From Gnetum montanum (lineage: Eukaryota > Streptophyta > Gnetopsida > Gnetales > Gnetaceae), in assembly GCA_015680685.1 (NCBI GenBank), contig MNCI01036222.1:1-64000 (forward strand): a stretch of 64,000 nt of DNA, given 5' to 3'. The notes below the pieces were generated by a model. The model had not been told where the DNA came from. It saw only the letters and a program-made list of their open reading frames with translations, and ran no database searches. How positions within the stretch are numbered: the first letter of the stretch is position 1; the number at the start of each line of letters is the position of its first letter. Below, in pieces: positions 22,801-32,988 of this stretch. Both the position numbers and the translations under genes were made by a program.

Positions 22801-24830
22801 TAAATAACAACTCGTCGTTGAGTCAAAGAAAGTGAGGAACAAGTTTAATTGATTACATAGTGGATAGGTATGGGATAATTGACTAACTAGAAATTTATTC
22901 ATGCCGCAGTGGAAAGTTGAATACAACAAAATTGGGACATGGACACAAAATTACACAATTTATTAAAACTCATGTGGTTTCTGGTGGCGGTGGCTCCTCC
23001 ATGGGTGCCTTTTTCTTTATCCTGTGCTCCAGGCTTCTAAGATTGATACTGTTGAAGAAGCGCCTGACGTTTCTTCTCTTCTATCCAAGGATTATGAGCC
23101 ATCCATATTGATGTTCCAATGTTTGATGGAGTCGGCACTTCCCATGAACATGATAGCTGCAGGAACACTTGAGTGGCCTTGACATGCCATGCCGCAGATA
23201 GCTATCATTCCTCTTCGTAGGTTTAGGCCCTGACCTCTCCACCTTTTGCTTGGCCAGATTGTGTAGCGATAGGAGGTCCTTGATGGATGCTGAATGATTG
23301 TGCCTCCTACTCTGCATGTTCTACATGAGGTCCTTGGCCTTTGCCTCCCCCTGGGCGTTTAGTTGCACCTTGAGAAGGTCTTCCTTATTGTCCTCTTTTA
23401 GGGGCCATCTATAATCACACAAGATCAATTATTAGTAAGGTTATTGAAAGAAGTTCAATTATTTCATACCTTACTCATTGCCTTTAATAAATGTTGAATT
23501 CTTTGCTTAGTGTGATTTTAGAGTTAAAATTTTTTTCAAGGAAGTTGCCTTAAAAGTTTAATGTCTGACCTGATTTTTTTAGGTGACACATAAAAGGATA
23601 TGTAATGGTTTTGAGGAATGTTTGATAAAATGATGACAAAGGAAAGAATAGATTTGGCAATGAAGTACTCGGAGGGTATAAAATGATGTGGTGGTGTGCA
23701 AAAAGTACAAATTACAAAAGTCACGCAAGTGGATCCTCCCCAAAGCAGGTTCCAACCTATAATGTCCTTGCGTAACCACACCCAAAAATGTCCATAGGCA
23801 CTAGAAAGGTTAAATGTAATCTATATCAATGCAACAAAACACACACATGTTAGATACCACTGTGATGAGGTATGAATTCTATGCCACACAAGACACAAGT
23901 CAAAAATTCTTGAACAGTGAGATGAGATGAATCGTAGAAGGGATTGCAAAGATTGGAACATGAGGTAACTGACCCAGGGCACAATGAATCTTGAGTGTAG
24001 GGCATGATTAATGTGTCATTAGCCTATTGCTCCAAAATCAAGACCAAGTCCATCCTCCGATCAATAACATCGCATTGCTTCATTCAATTATGGACAACCA
24101 TAAGAGCATCATGACAGTAAGGCGTACAATCACTTGGTGTTTTGTTCAAGGGAGGAGTGATTTGGAATTTCTTTGTAGCACATTTATTTTTGTCTAGTCG
24201 CTTTGGCACACTTTCTCTTCTCTTTTCTTTTTTTTGTGGCGTAATCCAGAGAAGTCGCCTACCTTCAGGCATGGGTGCATGTCTTTCCAGTGGGACCCCC
24301 TAGAATAGCATTGTGTTTTTATTGAGTGCCTTCGTTACTCTTACTCCCATTTTTCGTTAAATCTACAAGAATCTTAGTACAACTAGGCTGCATGATAACA
24401 CCTTACAGATATCACCAAAGAGAATCCACAAGTTCCCTTGATGTCACACCTTGGCCATTCCTTCTTAGTCCATCATTTTTTGCTTTGGGCATAATGAGCA
24501 CAAAATTACTTTTAAGTTTTTATGATGACAAGAATATCATCGTACTTAGAGTAGAACCTCTTATTAATAGAATGGGTGGAAGGGTGGATGGATGTGATGG
24601 GCTTGCTATCCAAATAATTAGTTACTCAAGACTTGATAGCATAGAACAACACCTCAACCAACGGGTCACATGAGTATTTTATTTACCAATGAGATTACCT
24701 TTAAAAAGATAAAACAACAAATTGAAAGATGAAAAACTAGAAAACAAAAAATTGTAATATCAAAGAAAGAGAAAAATATATATTAATTCTGTTTGTTAGA
24801 ATGGAGGATATCCCCCATAACTAAACAGTT
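22801..24830 (-). other. Non-coding 3' region of element B
   Basis: This 2-kb region has no significant reading frame and corresponds to the non-coding tails of A, C and D (shared landmarks include a TATGGGGGATATCCTCC-like stretch near 24810 and the GGATCC(A/T)CTTG block near 23730). A C/T-rich block lies at about 24215-24236. Confidence 0.6.
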
Positions 24831-25004
24831 GAGCATGGCCAGAATTAATTAATGGAAGATTAGGATCCATGCATGTTGGAAATATTGGAACCCGATCATA
24901 TCCAACCCATTGGGTGTCTTTTGATGTGGTAGTTGGAATGTGCCCAAACTAGGGTTCACACACTTGATTAATGTTGATATAGTGGGGCAAGTTATAAGAT
25001 GTTA

Positions 25005-25600
25005 TTAATTGATAAGGAGTTGACCCATTATGGCACCCTTGATCGTAAGATGGTATGCAAGGATTGTATGTCTCCCTACATGGCTATATTCATTGGTTGT
25101 TGGAGTTTTGATCGGTGGCCTTGATAAGGTAACACAAGGTGTTGGATTCGAGGAGAAGGATGCACCACAGTGTTGAACTTGTGCTAAGTGGGAGGATGCA
25201 GTAGTTTCAGAACTGTGCAGTCCCTTCCTATGGTCATGTCTAAAGAAAGGACGCTTTCGGTGTTGTGGAGGACCTCCATTGTTGTTGACAGTAGAAGCAC
25301 AAGTAACATTCATGGGTTGATGTTGTGGTGCAAATCCCTCAGGTACAGTCGGTGGTGATGTAGAAGGAGGTGAAGGATGAGAATGTTGAAATTGAGGAGA
25401 AGTGTAAGGTACCCAAGGTGGTGGTCCTGTTGGCGAGGATATGGGTTGATGGTATTGAGGAGAATGATAATAATGTGGTGAGATAGAGGATGTTGACCCG
25501 ATTGGGGAAACAGGATGTTGGACTTGATAAACACTTCAGTTCGGATGATAGGAAGGGTGTAACTAGTTTAGGGGTGGCTTCCCCTATGACTGGGATTTTT
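25005..25600 (-). pseudogene. Pro/Thr/Ser-rich gag tail of element B
   Basis: Several overlapping frames encode Pro/His/Ser/Thr-rich sequence, the counterpart of the Pro/Gln-rich region between knuckle and protease in A and C. A stretch like RKRPFFRHDHRKGLHSSETT corresponds to KKRPFFRTRSP of A. No protease motif follows, so B has lost more than A. Confidence 0.5.
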
Positions 25601-25601
25601 G

Positions 25602-26823
25602 TCACTGTGATTGAACACAGTATTTTTGTATGAACTCTGGATGTAGCATTCCTCCCCAATGCTCATGTAAATGTGACAAGATTGGGCATTGGCCTTTGGG
25701 TTGATTGTACAGACAAACATTACATTGATACGTATGATTAGCAGTTGAGCTCTTATTCTCTTCGACCCTTCTTTCAGATTGTCTAAGGATGTTTTGTCCT
25801 GCTTCTTGGTTCATCATGGTTCTACCTCTAATAATGTTGGCATATTCTCCACATTTTTCATGCATCCATTCTGTCATCTTATTGATCTTTGCCTCAATTT
25901 CATCTAGTGATTGTTGTACTAGCAAAGATTGTTTCACCTCCTTAAGATGAGTTGATTTCTCCTTTTCGTAATTATGGACCTTTCTTAAATTGAGATTTTG
26001 GTCCCATTGAGATTTTTCAACATTCTCCCATTTAGCCATTTCTCCTTTTTCCTTTGCTACCCACTTAATAAGCTCTTGAAGTTGATGGGTTCGTAGCTCG
26101 TATAGTTGACCTCGGGCATACATCCCTAGGGTCTCCCTTGTTTCATTACAGAGCCCATCTATGATATGGTACATTAGCCTTTCCTCGGAGAACCCATGGC
26201 TTGGGCAGTTGTTTAATGGTGCATAATATCTTTCTAAGGCCTTGTCCAAGGGTTCATGTTGTGCTTGTTTCCACTCTTGGATTTGTCTTCTTAAGGTTGA
26301 CACTCTCGCATAGGTCTGATATCTTTCATTAAATAATTCTACGATTGTCGGCCAACGTTGAATTGATTTTGGTTTTAATGATCTATACCATACTTTTGCT
26401 TGGCCAACGAGTGTCGTAGGAAAGAGCTTAAGTTTTTGCCATCCATTATCAATGTTATTCCATACACAGGCATCATGAAAGGCTTGTAGATGATGTTGTG
26501 GATCTAAATCATAGCCTCTTGAAAACTTAGGAAAGTTTTTTTAAGTCAAGCCTGGGTAAACGACTTTCCTTACGATGCTTGTAGGATATTTGAACAACCT
26601 CTTGTATTTCCATTAGGCTTGTAGTGGCCAGTAGGGGTTCATCGTCACTAGGTATGTTACGCAGTTGTGTGTTGAGACGATGTTGTTTGCGTTTATGCTC
26701 ATAGGAGACCCCTACATCAGATTGGGTACTCCAAGCTTTATCTTCATCATTATATAATTTGTTGGTTCTCCAATGAATTGGCTTACTAGTTGTTGCATTA
26801 TCATAGTCTTGTGAGAGAGACAT
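25602..26823 (-). pseudogene. Gag of element B with one frameshift
   Basis: The short N-terminal frame (26823 to 26527) and the long core frame (from about 26535 to 25602) are offset by one base at a T7/A7 run near 26535-26541. The core begins KFSRGYDLDPQHHLQAFHDA and contains KLKLFPTTLVGQAKVWYRSL, VELFNERYQTYARV and the helical charged region, then QCNVCLYNQPKGQCPILSHL, the B version of the compact knuckle with Gln replacing His. It is the least damaged gag in the window. Confidence 0.75.
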
Positions 26824-26942
26824 TGTTGTGAATCATGTGTGACTTAATTGAAATGAATTTAATTTCTTTTCTAAAGAATATATCGTTAATACTTGTTATA
26901 GCAATCTTGTATGGTATAACTAATCTAAATAACTAGCATCGT

Positions 26943-26960
26943 CTCCGGCAACGGTGCCAA
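26943..26960 (-). other. Primer-binding site of element B (tRNA-Asp type)
   Basis: The minus strand reads TTGGCACCGTTGCCGGAG next to the LTR end, complementary to the plant tRNA-Asp 3' end with about two mismatches. It is the best preserved of the four primer sites. Confidence 0.85.
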
Positions 26961-27979
26961 TGATGAGTGATGAGGTACCCCTACACTCAACCATATGAAT
27001 ACGAGCATTTCATGCATGATCCAGTCGAACTCCACAGATGGGCTAGTTGTGGTATCTATATAGTTACTCGTTGATCGCAGTCTATTGTCTTCCCACCTGG
27101 ACTAGTATATGCTTTGTCACGTATAGTTTAGTCCAGAGTGAGGTGTATGATGTGATTTCTAACCTAGTGCTACTTCTAGAGGCAATGGAAAATCGCTTTA
27201 ATTAAGCTAGGAGGAAAAGGGAGATAGAGCTAAGCTAATAGAACATGGGAGGAGAGAGTCTAAACTAGCCTAAGTGTGATGAGCATCCGTTCCTTAATCA
27301 TCCGTACACATCTTGGACCTCGTGCATGACTACTACTGGGATTACCAAGCGTAGATCCTAAGTACGCCATTGAGTTATCAAGTAGTCACACTTAAATGCT
27401 TGTGATTAAGTCATACTCATTCTGCATTTAATAGGAGTTGAGGGTAGAGAAGTATTAATTAAGAAAGTAATTAAATAATTAAACTAAGTGAATGCTGCAA
27501 TGATGAAGTAATCTCGATCTTTATTTTAAGTCATGTGTGTGTCCAAGTACGTCACACTTGAATAAAGATGCTGTACAATTACAATCATCACACTGCGGGC
27601 ATGCACTGGGATAAAGGGTTGAGAAGAATTAAAAATGAAAACTAACTTATAGCTAAAACTACCGACTGACTGACTCCTTTCTTGTGTGCTCCATTGTGTA
27701 TTTATAGGCTCACACGGGAACCACTCACACAGGAACCGCGATATTGTGTATCTGATATCGTTTTTCCTATGTGCCCCATTGTGTATTTATAGGCTCACAC
27801 GGGAACCACGATATTGCGTATCTGATATCGCTTGTTAGGCTACGATATTGCATACCCGATATTGAGGATTTGATTTCGGGGGTCCAATATTGAGGGTCCG
27901 ATATCGGGACTCATCAAACTTGATATCTTGTACCCAATAACAGGTCCGATATCAACACTTGGCAAACCATGATTCATCA
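26961..27979 (-). repeat. Right (5') LTR of element B
   Basis: 1019 bp against 908 bp for the reassembled left LTR. The excess is explained by two tandem duplications in U3: one of about 84 bp (around 27690-27830) that duplicates the TATA box, and one of about 27 bp near 27865-27910. It therefore carries two CCCATTGTGTATTTATAGG blocks (TATA on minus). Confidence 0.85.
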
Positions 27980-29150
27980 TGACCTAAGCAGCTCCTCGTC
28001 AAAATTTGAACTCTTGAGGATTTTGCTTTATTCCTTGAAATATGCCGCTAGCAACATTAATGGTTTTATATTCTCATTGTAATAGATGGGAGATGGGAGA
28101 CTAATCTTTTATACTAAATTTAATAAATAATCAAGTCTGTAATTTCAAAGTAAAAAAATCATTTCTGTTCAAAAGCATAAAGTTGACGGTTTATTTCAAA
28201 AGTTAATTTCTTTGCATTATCTGCAGTTTCACAAAATTATCTGTTCTTTCAATGAATATATGCACTAAAATTTGGTATTCTCGTTAGAATCACTTCTGTT
28301 TCCTATGGGAGGGGAATGACATGAATCCTTTGCAAATCTGATTTAAGCAGAATGTTTGCTCGCCGACAATACATAGGTCGTCCTGAATAGTCCTTTCCTT
28401 GCATTTTTCAGAGGTAAATATTAAAGCTCAGATTCTGATAATGATAAAAGTTAGTTTGAACGAACGTCCTCCATCCTAATTTAGGTTGGAAAACTTGAGA
28501 ATAGATTCAGAGAGTTCACGCTTTGAAATTGAAAATAAAATTTTATTATCTAAACCTTTTAGATCTCTTGCACAGTAGAGATGTATATGCAATAAGTTTT
28601 AAAAACATTATTAAGAAAATTACGAGAACAAATGAACCAAATTTGTAACTGTAATGTAATATCACACATAGAGAACAAATGAATCCAAATTTGTAACTGT
28701 AATATCACACATAGAGAACAAATGAATCAAATTTGTAACTGTAATATCACACTTATGTAAGACATGGTAAAAAATGTAATGTTCATCTTCAATACTATTT
28801 ATATTACCCAATTCGGCATATTCATAAAATATATTACCCAGTTCGGCATATTCATTGTTTATGAGAGATTTTGAGAACATTGTAAGAAAATGTGGTAGTA
28901 TTCGGTCTTTAAGAAGAATTTTGAGTCATCTGCGTATTTCAGCTCTTTCAGACGATGAGATCCCATTGGTAATATGACATAATGATAACTACAGCAAATT
29001 CACTGTGTATCTGATTATATATATGCATAAGCAACTGAATTTAAATAATTTGACTTGGAGAAGCAAAAGCCACTACAATAACTTTTATACTAATATTTTA
29101 GTATCACCCAAATGTTAGAATTGTGTTTTCTGAGAAAGAGAAAATGCAGG
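27980..29150. other. AT-rich intergenic DNA between element B and lipase copy 2
   Basis: No gene seen. It contains the small tandem repeats at 28626-28751 and a 2-copy 33-bp repeat around 28799-28855 (ATATTACCCA(A/G)TTCGGCATA). Confidence 0.45.
28626..28751. repeat. About 40-47 bp tandem repeat, 3 copies
   Basis: Units beginning GAACAAATGAA(C/T)C follow each other with the shared core AAATTTGTAACTGTAATATC; the first copy has a 5-bp GTAAT insertion. Confidence 0.85.
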
Positions 29151-29381
29151 GGATAACTTACATGGAACATCGGCCATGTTTAGAGGCACAACTGCCATGA
29201 ATTTTCAGCCTCAGGTGAAACCAAATTCAAACTACCACTTATCACATAACTACTGTAACTTTCTCCGGTAAGGAATTAGTACCGCATTGAGATAAAAAGA
29301 AAATCTGCAAGAGAACGAAAAATTTCAATTTTAGTTTCACCTGGACAGCTCTCAAATCAGCCTTCAACTTCATTTTCAGTT

Positions 29382-30383
29382 TTAGAAAGTTCCCAGGTCC
29401 AATTGTTTGTCCACAACTAACAGGCTAGAAGAATTCAGATTCTTCCTGCCAGTAGGCCTCATTTCCTGGCACTCAGGTCTGATCCCCTTGTCAGCCAGAG
29501 TGATCAAGGACTTCAAATAATGAGTCTCCAGGAAGCATATTCCACAGAACCCAATTGAAATGAAATAACCAGAGAAACAAAGCTTACAAGAATTAGATTC
29601 CTTAGTGGGATACAAACACATAGTGCCCAACTGTCCATTCCAATGAGTCCTCACAATCTCATCCCACTGATTGGCCACATGAACCACCAAGCCCATCTCC
29701 AAGGCCCTCAGCTCTAATCCATATCTCTTCAACGCAGCCTCTGTTGCAGGTGGCCCAAAACCTAGAACAGGCAGAATCACCCCACAAATCTCAGAAACTG
29801 CAGCAGACACCAGCACTGCAAGGCCTGCTCCCAGACTGTGTCCAGTCAGCAGAATCCTATTCTTGGATTCTGGGTACTCTTCCGTGACCCTCCTCACAAA
29901 CCAGATTGCCTGAGAGAGGTAATCCAGAGTGCTTCTGTTGAAACCCTGGCACAGTTTTGGAAGGGACTCAAAATCCATGTTCTTCCAGAGAATCATGTCT
30001 GCACAGATATCTGCTCTGCCATCAATTTTTCCTGTGATCTGGGTACCTCTGAAGGCAACCACGATGTGGGCAGGGAAAGTTTTGTTGTGGGTGTATGCCA
30101 GGGCATGGCAGCCACCATAAGAGGGAGCCATGGCAGAAATTTTAGTTGCAGGGATCCAATCCTGGATGGGTTCTGATGAGGGGTGCCTGTAGGCGTTTGC
30201 AGTGATTTGCAGAATTAGGGAAATGTGGACTCTGAACTCGTGGCCGTCCATGGATTTGAGCTGGGGCAGCCATGCCCATGAATTCTCTGAAGATGATATA
30301 ACAGTTGTTGCTGAGATTCCCAGCCAGAGCAGGAACAGAGTCCCTGTATTAAGAGAAACAGCCATGTGCTTAACTTGGAGCAA
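29382..30383 (-). CDS. Class-3 (GHSLG) lipase, copy 2, 333 aa
   Basis: This is an intact single-exon paralogue of the gene at 12691-13695, with most residues identical through the catalytic domain. A hydrophobic N-terminus (about residues 8-24) suggests a signal peptide. VAFRGTQ lies at about 109-115, GHSLG at 181-185 (Ser183), likely Asp241 in ANQWDEIVR and His288 in ETHYLKSL; all catalytic positions are kept. Compared with copy 1 it has a shorter loop near 273-280 (YFISIGFC) and a different C-terminal tail (NLNSSSLLVVDKQLDLGTF) after the shared GIRPECQEMRPT. Homology extends into the 3' flank to about 29150. Retention of both frames suggests both copies are or were recently functional. Element B lies between the copies. 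Confidence 0.9.
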   Translation of the reverse strand: MLQVKHMAVSLNTGTLFLLWLGISATTVISSSENSWAWLPQLKSMDGHEFRVHISLILQITANAYRHPSSEPIQDWIPATKISAMAPSYGGCHALAYTHNKTFPAHIVVAFRGTQITGKIDGRADICADMILWKNMDFESLPKLCQGFNRSTLDYLSQAIWFVRRVTEEYPESKNRILLTGHSLGAGLAVLVSAAVSEICGVILPVLGFGPPATEAALKRYGLELRALEMGLVVHVANQWDEIVRTHWNGQLGTMCLYPTKESNSCKLCFSGYFISIGFCGICFLETHYLKSLITLADKGIRPECQEMRPTGRKNLNSSSLLVVDKQLDLGTF

Positions 30384-30429
30384 GTCTGTGCATAGATTTC
30401 GTTTTCTCGAGCATGTTATCCGGGATCAG

Positions 30430-31269
30430 GAATCCTTGGGAAAATGAACATTTACAGGTGAAAGGAGCCACCAACCAACCAAACCATAATTCCCGATGGC
30501 TGATGATAAAATGCATTTATTTGACCTCAGCTGTGTTGGATGAGCTATAAAGTATCTGAGCCCGCACGGAGATTGCATTGTCTGTTTTTAATCTATTGGA
30601 AAAGTGGTTGCCTTCCTGAATAGACTTGAAACACAGAAAGAAATATGTGCAAGCAAAAACCTTCAAAAGCTGATTATCAGGCCTCTGTTCTTCCGTGCCT
30701 TGAACCCTAATTCAATTCCAGGATGCGTGGCTCAAAGCGAGAGTTTCTTTTTCTTTTTTTGTATGTTTTTGCGCCTTCGATGCTCTTGATTTCATCCGTA
30801 CATTTATTGCCCTCTGACGTGCACCCTAATCTGCCTATGCTCTCTAAACCATCTCTTTATGCATGTGGAAGGAACACCAACAACCTGAGATTGTTTCTAG
30901 AAAGACAATTTCTTATGAATGTACCAGTCACCTTGTTTTGCTTTTGTAAGCAGCTTCTTACATTTTCCATGTGTTTTTTTGCAAGGTTATCTCGTCTTTT
31001 AAAATAATTTTTATTAATGAATTCCATTCTTGTAATGAGTTTCTTGATGCATTTTGAAGGAACATAGTAAACCTTACTTATATAGCAGGTATAAGAACAC
31101 TGCCACGCTACCCTTTTGCACCAATAACAAATGAGTACCCTCATTGAGTTGCACTCTCTTTGTTTTTCAAGTATAGAAGAGCTACGATAGTTTACCAGTT
31201 TGTACATAATATATATATATATTTATAATAATAATAGCGATATATATAATAATAATAGCTACGATAGAA
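30430..31269. other. Upstream flank of lipase copy 2 and intergenic DNA
   Basis: No coding region was recognised. A low-complexity (AT)n/(ATA)n block lies at 31207-31258. The 11-mer AGCTACGATAG occurs on both sides of that block (31180 and 31258), just before the LINE 5' region; whether this is a target duplication cannot be decided. Confidence 0.4.
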
Positions 31270-31345
31270 ATTTCTTGTGTCCGTTTGCGTCTGTGAGCTG
31301 AGCTTTCTCTGCGGTTCTTCTTGCAGATGCATCAGCGTAGTCGAC

Positions 31346-31436
31346 CTTTAACGGTTGGATCGTTGCTTTTACTGCATGAGGGTTTCTGCTTAACGGCTGG
31401 ATCGCTGCTTTTACTGCGCGAGGGTTTCTGTGATCG
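31346..31436 (+). repeat. 43-bp direct repeat in the LINE 5' region
   Basis: Two adjacent units, each TTAACGG(T/C)TGGATCG(T/C)TGCTT-like and ending GAGGGTTTCTG, are followed by a third partial copy (GAGCACGAGGGTTTC, about 31453). Such repeats in a LINE 5' UTR may carry the internal promoter; that role is inferred. Confidence 0.7.
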
Positions 31437-31807
31437 CTGTGCCTGCTTTCGAGCACGAGGGTTTCAGTGCTCGCTGCGCTGGTATCCACGCAAATCTCGG
31501 CCGCTCAAGACCTGAACTCCACGCTAATCTCTGCCGTTCAAGACCTGAAATCCACGTAAATCTCTGCACTCGGGCAGGCCTGTGACATAGGGCAGAATAG
31601 CGTGCTGATCACTTGGACGGGGTTTTGCTGCATTGCAAGTAGGACCTTTCGCCTTCTACTGTGCCCGCGGCATTACACACCGGGTGAGTTTGTTCTATTG
31701 TGTTTTGTTTATTTTTTTTATATTTTTTTATATTCCAAAAAAAAAACAAACAAAAATTTCTCTATCTGATTTTTTGAAGTGGCTAGGGGTAGGCCCAACG
31801 GGTCTGC

Positions 31808-32988
31808 ATGACCCAAGCTGTTTCATCTTCTTGCTTGGATGTTGGAGGCAAAAAACGTAAATTAATGGAATCCTCCAACATTGACTTACCGCCTCCTGAT
31901 AGCTCCACCAACATGGATGCTACTGATTCTGTTTTACGTTTTGATTTTCCGAAAGACATCTTTGATCAAACTGTGCAAACATTTACTCACCTTTATACCA
32001 TTGGCTTCTTTACTGGTAGGATTCCCCTTGCCTCGGTCTTCCAGGATTGGGTTAAAAAATTTTGGGAACCCCGTAATATTGGAATAACCCTAGCTTCCAA
32101 TCTTACGAGAAGCTTTTTTTATTCGCTTTTGAAACTAAGGCGATGGCAGAGTTTGTGAAACAACAATCAATTTGGGATGTTTATGGATCTTTTTTAGTCC
32201 TTCAACCTTGGAAGGAGGATTTCAATCCCGAAAAAGCAAGCAAAAGTATTTTGCCGGTGTGGATTGAATTTCCAGGACTACCTTCTCATTTTTCTCCCCA
32301 TGTTGATATCCTTGCTGCACAAGTTGGGGAAGTCATCGGTATGGAAGCCTTTTCAGGTTTTCGTCCACGACCAACTCGAAGAGTGTGCGTCAAACTAGAT
32401 ATGCAAAAGCCACGTCCTGATTCATTGGAAGTTAATGTGAAAGGAAAGACTTTTGTTCAAAAAATCACATATCTTACACTTCCTAACCGTTGTTACTACT
32501 GTCACGATCCGAACCACTGTAAAGCTCAATGTCCAAAGTTACTAGCCAAGCTTGAAACTGAGCGAATTTTAGCAGAACAAGTTAGTAAAGAACTAAAAAA
32601 TCAAAACATAGCTCAGGACATAGGCAAGGATACTGTTGAGGTTCCCTCAACTAAATCTCCTTCTTCAGATGCCAAGGTGTCCGAAGTTGAAGATATGAGA
32701 GTCGAGGATACTGATGCCACCAAGACCCCTCTTAACCAAGAAGGGGCCCCAAAAGACGCTACTAGTAGTTGGGAGCGTGTTACCCGAAAATCTTATGCCT
32801 CAGTCACACGCGATAACCCCATCTTTAGTGCTTTCTCTAAAGGGCATCGCTCATCGACTGGTTCTAGCCAGCCCATTAACAAACGAACAAGTGCTCGGCG
32901 TCCTCTAGTTAACAACTTTGAATCTAGGAATTCTTTTAAGGCATTGGTGGTTGAGGAAGATACTCTTTCTTCTACACAGACACGATGA
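31808..32988 (+). pseudogene. LINE ORF1 (RNA-binding, CCHC) with one frameshift
   Basis: The ATG at 31808 opens MTQAVSSS; FDFPKDIFDQTVQTFTHLYT-like and FTGRIPLASVFQDWVKKFW match the DUF4283-type N-terminal domain of plant LINE ORF1. At a T7 run (32113-32119) the frame shifts; the correct continuation is FAFETKAMAEFVKQQSIWD and then GSFLVLQPWKEDFNPEK. A CCHC knuckle follows (CYYCHDPNHCKAQC, about 32491-32532), then a charged tail. The stop TGA overlaps the ORF2 start as ATGA (32985-32988). The single-base shift could be real or a homopolymer error. Confidence 0.85.

Larger units (their letters stand above)
14730..27979 (-). mobile_element. Element B: gag-only Ty3/gypsy retrotransposon, split by element A
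   Basis: Minus strand. The right (5') LTR is 26961-27979. The left (3') LTR is 14730-15147 plus 22299-22788, interrupted by element A. Both LTRs end in TG...CA in minus-strand sense (start TGATG-ATCATGG, end CCACTCATCA or similar). The tRNA-Asp primer site is beside the right LTR and the polypurine tract TGGGGGTA beside the left. The internal region (22789-26960, about 4.2 kb) has gag but no protease, RT or integrase. Target duplications are not clear (TCAGC left, TGACC right). It is a non-autonomous element resembling the TR-GAG type, dependent on another element's pol. Confidence 0.85.

Noticed and set aside
14725-27984. Target-site duplication for element B
   Set aside because: Flanking pentamers TCAGC and TGACC agree at only three positions; not reported as a true duplication.
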